Shown piece after piece: positions 46,547 to 57,642 of a stretch of DNA of 64,000 nt. Source of the stretch: Phialophora verrucosa (lineage: Eukaryota; Ascomycota; Eurotiomycetes; Chaetothyriales; Herpotrichiellaceae). Position 1 is the stretch's first letter. Each line of letters begins with the position of its first letter. Location of the stretch: contig MSED01000014.1 in the NCBI GenBank assembly GCA_002099365.1, positions 2,108,001-2,172,000 of the forward strand. Reading direction: 5' to 3'. The position numbers were made by a program, and so were the translations under genes. The notes under the pieces were generated by a model. That model searched no databases, was not told the DNA's origin, and was given only the letters and a program-made list of their open reading frames with translations.

Positions 46547-47399
46547 CTAGATCACCGTGCATTGAATCTGAGCCATTCCCACCACCTTCGTTCGGCACGC
46601 TCTTGAAACCCTCTCGACGTGGACACGCTTTCTCCCAATCATTCGATACCGGTATCCTCACTCACTGCGGGACAGATGAGACAGATGAGACAGATGCCAC
46701 GTCGTCGGTCAAAGATCATTCTCGTTAGCGACGAGCACGGCCGGTATTTGGTGCGCGTCCTGCCATGCTGCTGCAAAGACAGATAGCGGCAGTTGGCTTT
46801 CAATGTGGACAAGTGGTCAGTCAATCCAGTAATCTCGCTTTTATGCTTGTTTAGGAGGCAGCACGGGGACAATCGCGGGAGAGAGGAAGAACATTGTGCC
46901 CGGCGTGGTAACTGCTCAAGGAGCACGGCCTCATCACCGAAAGCTTTCCGGACTCCTTGCTAGCTAGCCCCTATGACACCAGAAATGATCGCGTGTTCGG
47001 GCCACTCGGCTGGCTAACAAGTTTGACCATTTCATCTCCCGTATAGCGCGACAGATCAGGACCATATTTCTTCCTACGTGCTTGAAATCGCTCACCAATC
47101 CTTCGACGAGGCTCACTCAGCAGGAACAAATCTTCTCCAACAGACTGCGTTCACTAACCACAGTTTAGCCGGGCGCCCGGAAGCGAGCCAACTACGTTTC
47201 TCGCATGGAAGATCTCTTGTTGTTTCAATCCTCCTCACCCCACCCAAGATGAGTGTGCCGTGCTTTGCCTCGTCCTTCCGATACGAGGGTGAAGCAGGAA
47301 GTCGGGAGCAATCATGCCTTGCAGCTCATCGAGCAAGTCTGCGCTTCTCCTGTATGACTGACACCTATCCACTTTCATCCACAGTAAGCTGCTAGAGCA
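46547..47399. other. Intergenic with possible degraded coding remnants
   Basis: About 850 bases. A short GACAGATGA triplication lies at about 46672-46693. Around 47040-47180 one frame reads IFLPTCLKSLTNPSTRLTQ, which looks protein-like but is interrupted; I cannot name a parent. No intact gene. Confidence 0.4.
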
Positions 47400-48062
47400 A
47401 TGGCTCCTACAAGCCCGAGTTCCACGAGGCCTCACTTCCTACGCGCTTTATCCTCTCCGTCGACGAAGCCCACAAAAGACAAGCCTCGACTCTACATTGC
47501 GCTTTATCCGCGTGGGGGCTCTTCAACGACTTCTTCCTTCCGCAATGTCTCCAGCTGTGACTCGTATCACTGGGCTCTCGTCGTCGGCCCTCAAACGGCC
47601 TGGCGAACAGACGGGGGGACGCGGTACCATGTAGCCCACCTCGAGGAGGACTCGGACAGGTATCTGTACGAAGAGCAAGACATCCCTTTGAACATTGTGG
47701 CGCAGAAAGGCCTTGTCCGCGTCGCAGTCTGCAAAGTCACGGACGAAGCGCGCCTGCAGTCCATCCTGCGGGACATGCCTATCCGCGGGGACGACTCGGC
47801 ATTCAACTGCCTGACATGGGTGCGTGAAGCGTTTCGCAAACTACACGACGACGGCAAGGCGGTGAAGAGCTTTCTCAAACCAGACGACTGGGACGATGTG
47901 GAAAAGTGCGCCAGGAAATACTGCAAGCGGAAAAGAGATGCAGGCCGATTCCAAGAGGGTGCCGTGGTCAACAACAACAACAATAATGGGGGAGCCGCGA
48001 ACTGGGATGTGAAAAAGATCAGCACGTTCAACTTCTGGGAGAATCGCGAGACCACAAGTTGA
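47400..48062 (+). CDS. Uncharacterised fungal protein, DUF6914-like
   Basis: Single exon, 220 residues. After a Ser/Pro/Thr-rich start the conserved core begins at PRLYIALYPRGG (~residue 29) and continues DSYHWALVVGP, GGTRYHVAHLEE, VRVAVCKV and FNCLTWVREAFRKL. This pattern (YIALY, YHWAL, GTRYH, NC..WV) is one I associate with the fungal DUF6914 family, which has no established function; the His and Cys in YHWAL and FNCLTWV are placed as they would be in a papain/NlpC-like fold, but that is speculation. A run of seven Asn residues lies near the C-terminus. It is convergent with the DUF3669-like gene; their stops are ~50-75 bases apart. Confidence 0.75.
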   Translation: MAPTSPSSTRPHFLRALSSPSTKPTKDKPRLYIALYPRGGSSTTSSFRNVSSCDSYHWALVVGPQTAWRTDGGTRYHVAHLEEDSDRYLYEEQDIPLNIVAQKGLVRVAVCKVTDEARLQSILRDMPIRGDDSAFNCLTWVREAFRKLHDDGKAVKSFLKPDDWDDVEKCARKYCKRKRDAGRFQEGAVVNNNNNNGGAANWDVKKISTFNFWENRETTS

Positions 48063-48114
48063 GCGTATGCAATCAACGAAGAGCAGTGCGTGACTGGTGA
48101 ATGGCATTCTTTCA

Positions 48115-49128
48115 TCAAATGCATACTAAGTGCAATATTAGGACATGAGTGCCAATGACTTTCGCCCTGTGCCTTGTTTGTGCAGTTCCGTAACCCGCGC
48201 AATGAATTTCTCGGGGTAATCCGAGACAGTTTACGCCTTGGCCAGCAACGAGACTCTGACTGCACTCGAGATATCGGGTTCGGAACTCAATCCACAGAGT
48301 GCTGTCCGAGGATTGTGCGTTGATCGAAGGGCGGGGAAAGTATGGGTCGTTCCTCAAGAACGCACAAGCGGCTTGCTCGATGCCGGCCTCGTCCATGGTC
48401 AGCGGCTTGCAACAGTCAAAATCCAGGACCCACAGAGAGTGAGTTCCTAAGATGCTATGTGTATATCTGCCACGGGCACTTTCTGTTTCCGCTGGGACGC
48501 CTCCTATCACAAACTCAATGTCGTTGGCGTCGATCTTCGCAGTCCAGTGCATCGTGGCGAGCGTCTCAGCCATTGCATGTGCGTACTCCGTAATTGGAAG
48601 CTCGAGATCTTCTGCCTGGTTGAGATGCAAGGGGTAGTTGCGCAAGGAGAAGAAGTTTCGTCCTCTCCGAGCCTCGTTCTGGATCTTTCGCCGGCCCAGG
48701 TACGGGCGTACCAGGCAGTCCCTGTCAGCGTCGTTGGCCTTGATTGTCGCAATGGACGCGGGTGGACAGTGCCGGTCGATGAGACGATGCCTCACCTCCT
48801 GCGGCAAGGGTGGTATGCGTTCGGCGCAGAGCACGTTGCAGGCGGTGTAGCCGGTGGGAAATCTGGTCAGATTCGAGTCCCACCAGCTGTCGTCGTTCTT
48901 GACGAAATTCGGCCATCGCGGCACGCACACACCAGCCTCCGGTAAGAAGGAGGTCTCTAGGATGAGTTTGTGCATGTTGTAGTCGTTAAGGAGAGACCGC
49001 CCCGGACCGCCGTCCTCTCTCTTCATCGCCATCGTGCCTCCTTCGGCTGCCCACACAGATCCACAGAAACCCTGGCCTATGCGGCGGAACTTGGTAGACG
49101 TGCATTCTTGCTGAATGACGGATCCCAT
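48115..49128 (-). CDS. DUF3669-family protein, C-terminus probably frameshifted
   Basis: The frame from ATG 49128 gives 337 residues with features of the fungal DUF3669 (zinc finger protein) family: FRRIGQGFCGSVWA, MAMKREDGGPGRSLLNDY near the N-terminus, a middle CLVRPYLGRR, AMAETLATMHW, and LWVLDFDCCKPLTMDEAGIE followed by FLRNDPYFPRP. The glycine loop and Lys-containing strand resemble the N-lobe of a kinase fold. From about 48235 the frame becomes unlike the family, while the neighbouring frame reads DYPEKFIARVTELHKQG and stops at 48138, the kind of ending the family normally has. I infer a one-base insertion between about 48221 and 48235, or a sequencing error. Function unknown. Confidence 0.75.
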   Translation of the reverse strand: MGSVIQQECTSTKFRRIGQGFCGSVWAAEGGTMAMKREDGGPGRSLLNDYNMHKLILETSFLPEAGVCVPRWPNFVKNDDSWWDSNLTRFPTGYTACNVLCAERIPPLPQEVRHRLIDRHCPPASIATIKANDADRDCLVRPYLGRRKIQNEARRGRNFFSLRNYPLHLNQAEDLELPITEYAHAMAETLATMHWTAKIDANDIEFVIGGVPAETESARGRYTHSILGTHSLWVLDFDCCKPLTMDEAGIEQAACAFLRNDPYFPRPSINAQSSDSTLWIEFRTRYLECSQSLVAGQGVNCLGLPREIHCAGYGTAQTRHRAKVIGTHVLILHLVCI

Positions 49129-49741
49129 ACTATCGAAGAGTGACTATCATGCAGTTGGTGGGGAAAGGCTGCTACGTATGAATATCGTGATTGTGATTGC
49201 TACAGTCGAGTATCAATGTCTCAGCCGACCGAGACAGATAGGCTCGCCATTATAAACACACAGGTAGTCATTCTGAAGAAGGCTGCGTTAAGATCCAAGA
49301 GCCGCAAAATGAAGCCACTCATGGTTCAGCGACGTCTGAGGTCTGGCTACGAGGTTTGATTGGCTCCCAGGATCTCTAGAAACGTTATCAGTCCAAGCTT
49401 TTGCAGGATCCGCAAGTACACTCTTGTGGTCAGGCCGGATTGATCAGATTTACTCTTCTTGTCTGGTACTGTACCAGTTGTCAAAATTCAGCGACGTGCT
49501 CGACCACGCTCGACCTCAAGCCCCTGCCAAGCCTCAATTCCCAATCAGGCAACTGCGGCGAATTCTCACCTCCGCACTCGCACAAACCCAACTTTTTCGA
49601 TTCCATCGTCAATTGGCAGGTCGGCACTACACCCATACATCAAAGGCGCAGGATATCAACTTCTTTGCGACCTTTCCTTCCGTTCCAATTCCTTGCTTAC
49701 CTCTTTTCCCTTCGAAGCCTTAACATCTTCATATCTTCACA
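49129..49741. promoter_or_regulatory. Divergent intergenic region upstream of eL22
   Basis: About 610 bases separate the DUF3669-like and eL22 start codons. The last ~100 bases before the eL22 ATG are strongly C/T-rich, as is usual for ribosomal-protein gene leaders in filamentous fungi. No gene seen. Confidence 0.5.
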
Positions 49742-50536
49742 ATGTCCGCCGTCAAGGTAAGCATCGCTCTCCTCTCTGGGGCGCCCATCCCAAGCGAAAC
49801 CGAACCGAACCGAACGGAATGGCTTTGCTGGCAATGAGCTCGCCCGTCTGTTCGTTTCATTTCCGCGACTCGACTCGACGGGGCACATGCATGCAGTAGG
49901 CTAAGGTTCTCGTTCTTTCGGCGGAGGATAGGCTCGCGGGACTGCGCAAAAGGCCACTGGCGCCTCCAAGGGCGGGAAGGCTGCAAAGGGCGCGAAGGTC
50001 ACGAACAAGGTACGAATGCATATCCACCTCCTCTTATCCGTCTACTCCCTGCGGCACCTCTGGCTTGAGAGCACGCACGCTAACGCACGACCGCACAGTA
50101 CACTATCAACTGCTCGCAACCCGTCAGCGACAAGATCTTCGACCTCGGCGCGTTCGAGAAGTTCCTGCACGATCGCATCAAGGTCGAAGGCCGGACGGGC
50201 AATCTCGGCGACAACGTCGACATCAAACAGGTCGGCGATGGCAAGATCGAGGTCGTCACCCATATCCCATTTTCGGGCCGCTATTTGAAGTATCTGTGAG
50301 TGGTGGTCCCAGTCATTCAATGTCCCAATACCCCCTTTTGCCTTTATTTTGGTTCCGTGCTATGATGTTGTGTGAGGATCACTGGCTAACGCGATCTGCC
50401 ACTATCTAGTACCAAGAAATTCCTCAAAAAACAGCAGCTCCGAGATTGGTTGCGCGTGGTCTCCACCTCGAAGGGCGTCTACGAGCTGCGGTTCTTCAAC
50501 GTCGTCAACGAGGAGGGTGACGAGGATGAGGACTAG
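49742..50536 (+). CDS. RPL22: 60S ribosomal protein L22 (eL22)
   Basis: Four exons, 49742-49756, 49932-50009, 50099-50295 and 50410-50536, encode 138 residues. This is the large-subunit ribosomal protein eL22. The N-terminus [15 protein letters not shown] is Lys/Ala-rich; the conserved core is [56 protein letters not shown] and LRDWLRVVS, and the acidic end NEEGDEDED is typical. The 175-nt first intron follows only five codons, and the introns (175, 89 and 114 nt) are all longer than others in the window, a pattern usual for ribosomal-protein genes. Confidence 0.96.
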
Positions 50537-51468
50537 ACGTGCGGCGAGAGAATGCCTTTGCCACGAAGACGACCGGTATGGCTAGAGGCATGTGGAAGGG
50601 AAGGCCGAGAGCGGATTGGCGGATAGCGTGCGCGAAGAATGTGGCCCTGAAACATCACACGCACGGAAAAGGACGACACAACGGGTCGGTGGACAGGGAA
50701 GGAAAGGGGACACACACGCATGCAAGCCTGGGTGTCACCTTGGCGCCATGTCTGCACCACGAGTCGTCCCTGGCACGAGGAGTGCTCCTTCTGTTTGCCT
50801 GGTCTTTCAGCAGGCGAGAACGGTCACTGGAACTCGGCGATCGAGGTCCTGACTTCCAGCTTCCAACTTCCAGGTGTGTGAAGGTTGGTATAGAGGTCAC
50901 TCTGTCAGTCAAAAGGCAGGAATCAAAGAACCATGATAAGCCATCATTTTCGCGTTTGTCCGTCGAACGGAGTGCAAAGTTGCTTCATACCCAGTTCTCT
51001 GTGAATACCTCTTGCGTGTGTAGCTTGTGACCCGCGAGGAGGCTTCGTCCCAATGTGAATCGTTCGGGCTTGCAGGGTAATGGAAGGTCGCTCAACCCGG
51101 CAACGACGTACGTACATACCCAAGTCTCTGATCGCCTCACCCATTCGAGGCGGCGGTGCCGTGGGTGGGCAAGCCAACACAGGCACGTAAGCACGCACAA
51201 GCGCTCTAGTTTGGAAACTTGAATTGTTCGGTATCAAGGGTGCGCTGAGCTGATGCTCCTTCCTCGATCGCGTGAGTTAAAAAAAAACAAGATCTGCATT
51301 GGCAAGCCAGTGTCGCTATCTCGACTTTTGGTGGGCCAATTTTGATCATCCTTTATTTCGCATGAGATGGAATATTACTACCTCCCGCTCTGAGGTTGCG
51401 CCCCGTGTTGCTGGAGAAGGTTCCCTGATGTTTTGTTGGGCGATGGTGATGTCGAGCAGTCTCCCAGG
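50537..51468. other. Convergent intergenic region
   Basis: About 930 bases between the eL22 stop and the stop of the rRNA methyltransferase gene. Small frames only; no gene or repeat recognised. Confidence 0.55.
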
Positions 51469-52611
51469 TCAAACTCGCTGATACAAATGTATCTGGTACC
51501 TCATGTTCTCCAGCTCGATGGGATACTTCAGTAGCTGCTGGTTCAAGCGAAACCATCTCGAATCGTCACTCACGACTTTCTTCCACTTACTGGTGTCACC
51601 GTCACAAGCCACTTTCAGCAGGGTGTGGTCGAGAAGCCACTTCATCGGATACTCCTTGGTCTTCGAATCGTCTCCCTTACCAAGCTTGACTTCAGAATAG
51701 CTCCCGGGGCTGTCCACGACAAGTAGCCAAGAGCCCAAAGAGATGGACTCCGTAAGCGCCAGCAGGAACGCCGTCGCTCGCGTAATGGAGGCTGAGAAGA
51801 GTTCATTTAGCGTGAACATGATCGTACAGAGATGCACGTCCTGCAGCATGATCGCTAAATCCGCCTCATCGATGGCAACGACATCACGCCGCGAAAAGCG
51901 GACGTCAAATGAATCAGGTGAGATGAATGCTTTATTCGCCATCTTCGCGCTCTCACTTGCATAGGCGGACAACTCGGGCGGCGTGCGGAATGCATTTGCG
52001 AGGCTTTGCAGGCATGTTGACCAGTCTGCGATATCGACAACGTGCACATTCATAGTAGCCAAACGGGGGAGGATCGTTTGTGCTGCAGCCGCGCATGCAG
52101 CCACTTCTGCCCCTCCGCCACCTCCAATGCAAACCACTCTACAAGCGCTGGTAAGTGAATGTGGCTCGCCTGGCGATAACGACGAGTTTGGACTCGATGG
52201 CGATGCTACCATGTCAGTCGGGGCAGGCGCTGAACGTTCACGGAGTTTGCTCCATGCCTGCTGCAGGTCGCCGTGTAAGAAAATGCTCGTATAGCCGAGT
52301 GCACGGCTGGCGCTCCACCTGAGTGCATATGCATCAAGATATTCTGGCTTGGCGAATGCGCGAGAAAAATCGCGCTGGAAGAGGTGGCCTTTGACCTCCT
52401 GGACGGTGGTTCCGAGGTCGTGTTGGTCATGATCGAATGGAAATGCCCGGCGGAACACGTCAAGAATCATCTGCTGTAGTTCGACCGGTAAGTAGGCGGC
52501 GTCATTCTCGGGGCGTTGCTGGAGTGCCGGTCTCTGACTTGTGCCGCCGGGTTGAGATTTGGTCTGATGAGTTCGATTGCTTCTATCCTTCTGCTGCTTC
52601 GTTGGTGCCAT
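51469..52611 (-). CDS. BMT6: 25S rRNA (uridine-N3) methyltransferase, Bmt6-like
   Basis: Single exon, 380 residues. The basic, Gln-rich start (MAPTKQQKDRSNRTH) suits a nucleolar protein. PVELQQMILDVFRRAFP, KGHLFQRDFSRAFAKPEYLD and YALRWSASRALGYTSIF are features I recall for the fungal Bmt6 group, which methylates U2843 of 25S rRNA in yeast. The SAM-binding glycine loop is VVCIGGGGGAEVAA (~residue 165), followed by NVHVVDIADWS. IMFTLNELFSAS and WFRLNQQLLKYPIELENMR complete the family pattern. Assignment to Bmt6 rather than Bmt5 is from recalled motifs. Confidence 0.82.
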   Translation of the reverse strand: MAPTKQQKDRSNRTHQTKSQPGGTSQRPALQQRPENDAAYLPVELQQMILDVFRRAFPFDHDQHDLGTTVQEVKGHLFQRDFSRAFAKPEYLDAYALRWSASRALGYTSIFLHGDLQQAWSKLRERSAPAPTDMVASPSSPNSSLSPGEPHSLTSACRVVCIGGGGGAEVAACAAAAQTILPRLATMNVHVVDIADWSTCLQSLANAFRTPPELSAYASESAKMANKAFISPDSFDVRFSRRDVVAIDEADLAIMLQDVHLCTIMFTLNELFSASITRATAFLLALTESISLGSWLLVVDSPGSYSEVKLGKGDDSKTKEYPMKWLLDHTLLKVACDGDTSKWKKVVSDDSRWFRLNQQLLKYPIELENMRYQIHLYQRV

Positions 52612-54987
52612 TGCGTCAAACTCCGGGAACCCCCTGGTAGGAATGAATGAGCATAGAGCAGGATTGCCGAATTTGAGGATCGATCGAGGTCTGCGGGACG
52701 AGCGCGCAGTTTCAGCCTGATATTCTAGAATGTCGTGTTACGGTCGGAAGTTGTACAAAAGTCACACAAATTGAGCGGGTTCCGGAGAATATCCCGAGAT
52801 TGAATTGTTTGTCGTGTTTTTAATCTACCCGGCCGAATATTCTGGTGTGCGACGGCTCTCAGAGGTCGCTGTTGAACGATACTCGAGCTGCCCACGGGGC
52901 GTGTGGGTTTGAGTCCTGCTAAGGGAAAGAAGAAGCGAGCTTGAACCCGAAGTAGTAGTGTGTCGACCTGCAAGGTCGTATGCAGGAGAAATTTTTCGAC
53001 GTATCCTTCTGCACGAGGAGGGTATGCAGCCTCTAGGCACGAACCACGGTTCTTTGCTAGATGCACGCCGTCTGCTTTGTGGTGAGCGCCGAGGGTGTCT
53101 TGACGTGATGCTCGAGGCGAAAATGGGATAATTGGATCTCAGAAGTTCAGCTTATGGCGGTGAACAGTAGCTAGTGGAAGAACTTCCCCACACAATTGTG
53201 AAGCCACGCCTAGCGATGTCCACGGTTTCACGTTGGATCTGGTTATGCTCGCGTGTGAGTACGAGTACTGTATCTCTCATCCCGCAGTAACCGAGATTCA
53301 CGATACAGTTGTCGAGGTGACCACACGAAGCGAGTTTCAGGCTGAACTCACCCTCGTCTCCGCCATTGCCAGCGGGAGAGGCTTGCGTGCCCTTGGGGAG
53401 GGAGCATGTCAAGCTGTCGAGCCGATTCGACGGCAGCATCCGCGAACAAATCTGCTCGTCAAATGTGTGGCAAGTCCATCAAATACGAGGACGGCGTGTC
53501 GAGGACGGCCTGGATGGAAAGCCTCTATCGGTGGTGGACACGCGTGGTCCAGTGAGCATGGACCGCGCAAGGGAGTTCCTGCGTTAGCTCGTAGGCATCG
53601 ACTCCGCCAGGAACAGGGACGCGAGCTTGGTGCCTTGTTTCACGCTGATCCTCGACGATCGGATTCTGTCTTGACTCAAGACAATGCTTGCGAAGAGGAC
53701 GGAGTACGAGTAGCTTCAGCCACAATCAAGCACAGACGAGGTCGATCCGAGAGGTGCCACCAGCAGCACAAGCTCGGAAGCACTGCGGGAATAGTGCAAG
53801 GAGAGGGGAAAGTACCAATCTCGTATAGATTGAGCTCATTTTGATGGGCCAGGGCTGTGCCATCTCCCTATTATTGCTTCATTCAATCCGTGGCTGCCAA
53901 CACATCATATGGCGGCCACGGGGGTCACGCTACGAGATTGACAATGTCAATCAATCACCCAGAATACTCCCTTCTGCAGGCGAAGGAAACTGTGCACCAC
54001 GAGGCCGTTGAGTGTCTGCAGCCATGCCTCGAGCATGCAGGGGGTAGCCCAGGGCCGTGCACGCCGAGCGAGTCCCCGTACTCGTAGCAAATAGACATTC
54101 CGTTCTTCATCGATGCGCACGTCAGCGCGATACTGGCACATCATGGTCTCATTGGAGGCCGCAACATGGTCGCAAAGGATATCACAATGCGCCCATGGAT
54201 GTGCTTGCGAGTTGCCACCACGCTTTGCTGGCAGGAGGATTCGGCAGCTGCAAACCCACCCGTAACGAGGAATCAAAATCCCAAACAGGACTGGTGACAT
54301 GCCGCTACGGTTGATGAAGCCACCGAAGGTTCGCCTGGGGCACGCCTAAAAGGTGCCCCTAGCCTCGATCCAGCAAGCCCGAGCACCTGACCCAGCCGGC
54401 CCTGCTTAGCGGCCAGGTTTCCCGGTGGACTGTGTGCACACCAGCTGGACACACGCACTCAAACTCCATCTGCGTGGCCTTCTCTATCTGACTTTCCTCT
54501 CACCACCCTCTCCCGATCCTCCTCCCTTCCTCGACCTCAAGAGGCCTCTCGTCGCCTTGTGGCTCCTGATAGAAGAAAGTACCTTCATCGGTCTTTCTTC
54601 CAGGTCGCCGTCCACTCCTTCAGCCAAACTCAGCGCTCATCTCGCATCCCTTCGGCCCATTCGGTCCACCTCTCCCAGCTCGGCTGCGACCATCAATTTC
54701 CCGTTCAGACTTGTTTCTCAGGTACCACCTGCAGTAGCAAACAACTCGAGACAAACAGGTCCTGACCTCCTTCAGATACACCGTGTACCAGTCATTCTTT
54801 GGCAGACATCCTACGGCAATAGTCGCCCACTCAACCTTCTTTAATGGTGGTAATCGTTCCTTCGTCAGCGCCGCCGCATTCAGCATTGTCCCAGGTGCCG
54901 GAACACCTCCCACGCGCTACATCGCACCTTCCTGCTGGCCAGAACAACGATATTACTATTAGGCTTGGGCGGCGGCTTTGTTGAACT
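52612..54987. other. Longest gene-free stretch in the window
   Basis: About 2.4 kb between two divergent genes. The largest frame (53233-53844, plus strand, ~200 codons) lacks recognisable domains and starts at a non-ATG codon, so I do not call it. TACTCGTA-type sites lie at 53260, 53705 and 54079. The final ~550 bases are C/T-rich and probably hold the promoter and a long leader of the downstream gene. Confidence 0.5.
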
Positions 54988-57642
54988 ATGACTTCCATTT
55001 CTCTGCCTGCTGCAGTCCCGGTCTTGTCTCCATTCGACACCGCTCCAGGCTCTCCACCTCGATCCTCACCAGCTCACAGACGGAGAGCTTCCCGCAATCC
55101 AAATGCGCCTCCTCCGCTACCGATGTTCTCCTTCAATCCTGGCGGAGATGAAAATTCTGGAGGAATGGAAGGAATGGATTCGACGACGGAATCTGTGAAC
55201 AGTGCGATTGGCGAGGCTGGTCGTCGACCCGCGAAGCCTCTGCCGCTTCCCGATTTCAGGTTCAATCCGGGGGCAGACCTGCCATTCGAGCGCAGTCCGA
55301 GCCCGACCCATCCGGTGCTGCAGGAGATGGCTTTGAATCAACAGCGCGCCGTACGATCCGCGAGAGCGGCACCTCTGCCCGCCTTCACGTTCAACCCGAG
55401 TCCTGCACCTGAACAAGCCTCTCCTAGCCCCACAAAAGCAGCCTTCGGCGATGTTCAACAGGCCCTTCGAGGTAGTCATCGAAGAGGTGGAAGTGAATTC
55501 GTCGGTGGTGGTGGGACTGACGGGCCTCAGATGGTCAGTACGAGCCCCGAGAAACCAGAATACCGACCTCATCTACCGATATCCGGGGTCAGAGGACATG
55601 CACACCGGCGTTCTCAGGCTGTTTCCATATCCGACATCGACACGTCTGGACTGATCAAAGCGAATGCTGTTGCCAAGGCTCGGGCTGGCTCTGCCCCAAG
55701 CACACCATCTGACGGCGCAGAAGCCTTCACGTTCCCGCGCAGCAGCCCTCATTCGCGCCAGTCCATGTCCGGGATTGTCAGGACTCCACCTTCATCTCCT
55801 CGACGCAGGGGTAGTGCCCCAGGTATTCGTCCTCGCGTCGGCTTTGCCGATCACGTCGATGTTATTCCCAGACCATTGTCCATGATCTCCTCCGAGACCG
55901 AAGGTAGCAACTCGACCATTCGGGGATGTCATTCTCTCTCCGGCAGCATCAACTCGATAGCAGCCAGTCCCACACCGAACCCAACACTCATTGTTAGCCC
56001 GTCAAATGATGCACATCTTTCTCCAGAAAGACCGAAGACAGCAGATGCCCTCTCTAGCTTGTCACCGGGCATGGCTTCGGATAAAACCTTGTCGATGATC
56101 AATCTTCCCAAACGCCCACTGTCTGCTTCTGGCTCACCTGGAACCCTCAGTTCAGGCAGTCCTCCCAACAAGAAGAAATACTTCTGGTTCAACCAACCTG
56201 GCGGCGGCTCACCACTGACAACTCCCAAAGCCGAACGTTCTGATCCTATGGATATCTTTAGCTCGATGACCCCCGTTTCCCGGCCTTCCGGCGACGAATC
56301 TCGGCCACGAACGTCCTCCGGTGCGTCCACCTCCAAGAAGCGGAAATACCACACATGGACATCTGGAATCTTCTCACGAAAGTCGGAGAAGCGCTCTAGC
56401 AAGGTCAAGCGAGGGACGATGCCAGCACCGCCACCGTTAACGAGAACTCCAAGTGATCGGTTGAATGACATCTTTGATGCGGATGATACAATTGTAATCA
56501 GAGAGCCTTCGCCGGTGGCTACCAGGGTTCGAGCTTCCTTGCAAAACCTTGCTCCCCTACAGAATTGGGCTTCGACTCCGCCGGAAGAGCAAATCACCAG
56601 CCCGGTCATCGATTTAGATGCCGCCTTGGGTCCCTTTGGAAGCGAGCAGAAGCTTGCACATGACAGCACCGTCAAACAACCGCCGAGGCTTGCGAAGCTT
56701 CATAGCAGTGAACGCAGAGGGACTGTGGACGCTTTCGGTGCAGTCCATAGGAGGACTGAATCAGCACCTGTGATGCCCGCTGTGAACCGCAGCACTTTTG
56801 GCCTACATCACATTGGCAGCAACGCGTCTCTATCGGACGATGTGTTTGATGAAGAGGAGGAGGACAACTTTCTAGCTGGAGAGAGCGCTGCACAGCAGCC
56901 TCCCATAAACAGTTCGAGTCCCGAGGAGCCTGCTATGTTGCTGCCTTTGGCGAGGCGCGAGTTGGAAGCTACCGAGGGCCTTGGCCTGTCAATGTGCGAT
57001 AATGCTGGAGACGGAGTCATCATTGTCGACTCAGAGGACGACATCACTCGAGTGGATCCCAACAGATCATCGAATTCGACAATCGAGGCACCCGTCTTCC
57101 ACCATTTCGAACCCCAAAAGCGACCCATGTCTTCGCCTATGACTTTTGCGTATCCAGCGCCCCAGTCACATTATACGTCGTCGACAGATGGTCGCACAAC
57201 GTCAGCTTCGATGATGTCATCTCCGGATGCAGACCATCTTTCATTCGATACCATGTCACCACCGTCTCGACTTATTGGAGAACCGAGTCCAGATATGGTT
57301 CTTCGCGCTTCCAATGATGATCTTCCGTCTCTCAGCGACAGCATTTCCAGTGGTGTCATGCCCAGATTTTCAAGCAGCGCAGGGACAAGATCTTCTGGCG
57401 AACAACGGTCTGCGTCCATGTGTGTCCCGTCGACTTCGAGGAGATCGGACAGCACGCAAGCGTGGAAACGGTCTAGCTTGGCCAGCCTCAACCGTCTAAT
57501 ACCTGGATCGTCACATGGTAGCAAGCTCAAATTTGAGACGGTGCCCGATGCTGCTGCCCTAGACGAGAAGAGCCGGAAGAAGACCAATCGGCTCAGCAAG
57601 CTGATGTTGTTCTGGCGATCGAAAGAGAAGGCCCCAAACTGA
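54988..57642 (+). CDS. Large proline/serine-rich disordered protein with LPxFxFNP repeats
   Basis: Single exon, 884 residues. This resembles proteins often annotated in filamentous fungi as 'cell wall proline rich protein'; no catalytic domain, signal peptide or membrane segment is visible, so a cell-wall location is not supported by the sequence. Three copies of a short motif lie in the first ~140 residues: LPMFSFNPG, LPDFRFNPG and LPAFTFNPS. There are basic clusters (KKRKYHTW near residue 455, KRSSKVKRG ~475), many SP/TP sites that could be phosphorylated, an acidic patch DDVFDEEEEDNF (~615) and a basic, hydrophobic end LSKLMLFWRSKEK that could bind membranes. A regulatory or scaffold role is a reasonable inference. 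The start is the first ATG after a long pyrimidine-rich leader. Confidence 0.85.
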   Translation: MTSISLPAAVPVLSPFDTAPGSPPRSSPAHRRRASRNPNAPPPLPMFSFNPGGDENSGGMEGMDSTTESVNSAIGEAGRRPAKPLPLPDFRFNPGADLPFERSPSPTHPVLQEMALNQQRAVRSARAAPLPAFTFNPSPAPEQASPSPTKAAFGDVQQALRGSHRRGGSEFVGGGGTDGPQMVSTSPEKPEYRPHLPISGVRGHAHRRSQAVSISDIDTSGLIKANAVAKARAGSAPSTPSDGAEAFTFPRSSPHSRQSMSGIVRTPPSSPRRRGSAPGIRPRVGFADHVDVIPRPLSMISSETEGSNSTIRGCHSLSGSINSIAASPTPNPTLIVSPSNDAHLSPERPKTADALSSLSPGMASDKTLSMINLPKRPLSASGSPGTLSSGSPPNKKKYFWFNQPGGGSPLTTPKAERSDPMDIFSSMTPVSRPSGDESRPRTSSGASTSKKRKYHTWTSGIFSRKSEKRSSKVKRGTMPAPPPLTRTPSDRLNDIFDADDTIVIREPSPVATRVRASLQNLAPLQNWASTPPEEQITSPVIDLDAALGPFGSEQKLAHDSTVKQPPRLAKLHSSERRGTVDAFGAVHRRTESAPVMPAVNRSTFGLHHIGSNASLSDDVFDEEEEDNFLAGESAAQQPPINSSSPEEPAMLLPLARRELEATEGLGLSMCDNAGDGVIIVDSEDDITRVDPNRSSNSTIEAPVFHHFEPQKRPMSSPMTFAYPAPQSHYTSSTDGRTTSASMMSSPDADHLSFDTMSPPSRLIGEPSPDMVLRASNDDLPSLSDSISSGVMPRFSSSAGTRSSGEQRSASMCVPSTSRRSDSTQAWKRSSLASLNRLIPGSSHGSKLKFETVPDAAALDEKSRKKTNRLSKLMLFWRSKEKAPN

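Noticed and set aside
52885..52925. tRNA B-box-like GGTTTGAGTCC
   Set aside because: Flanks do not form a T-arm or acceptor stem, and no A box lies at the right distance.
53233..53844. ~200-codon plus-strand frame in the longest intergenic region
   Set aside because: Starts at a non-ATG codon and has no domain-like features; probably chance.
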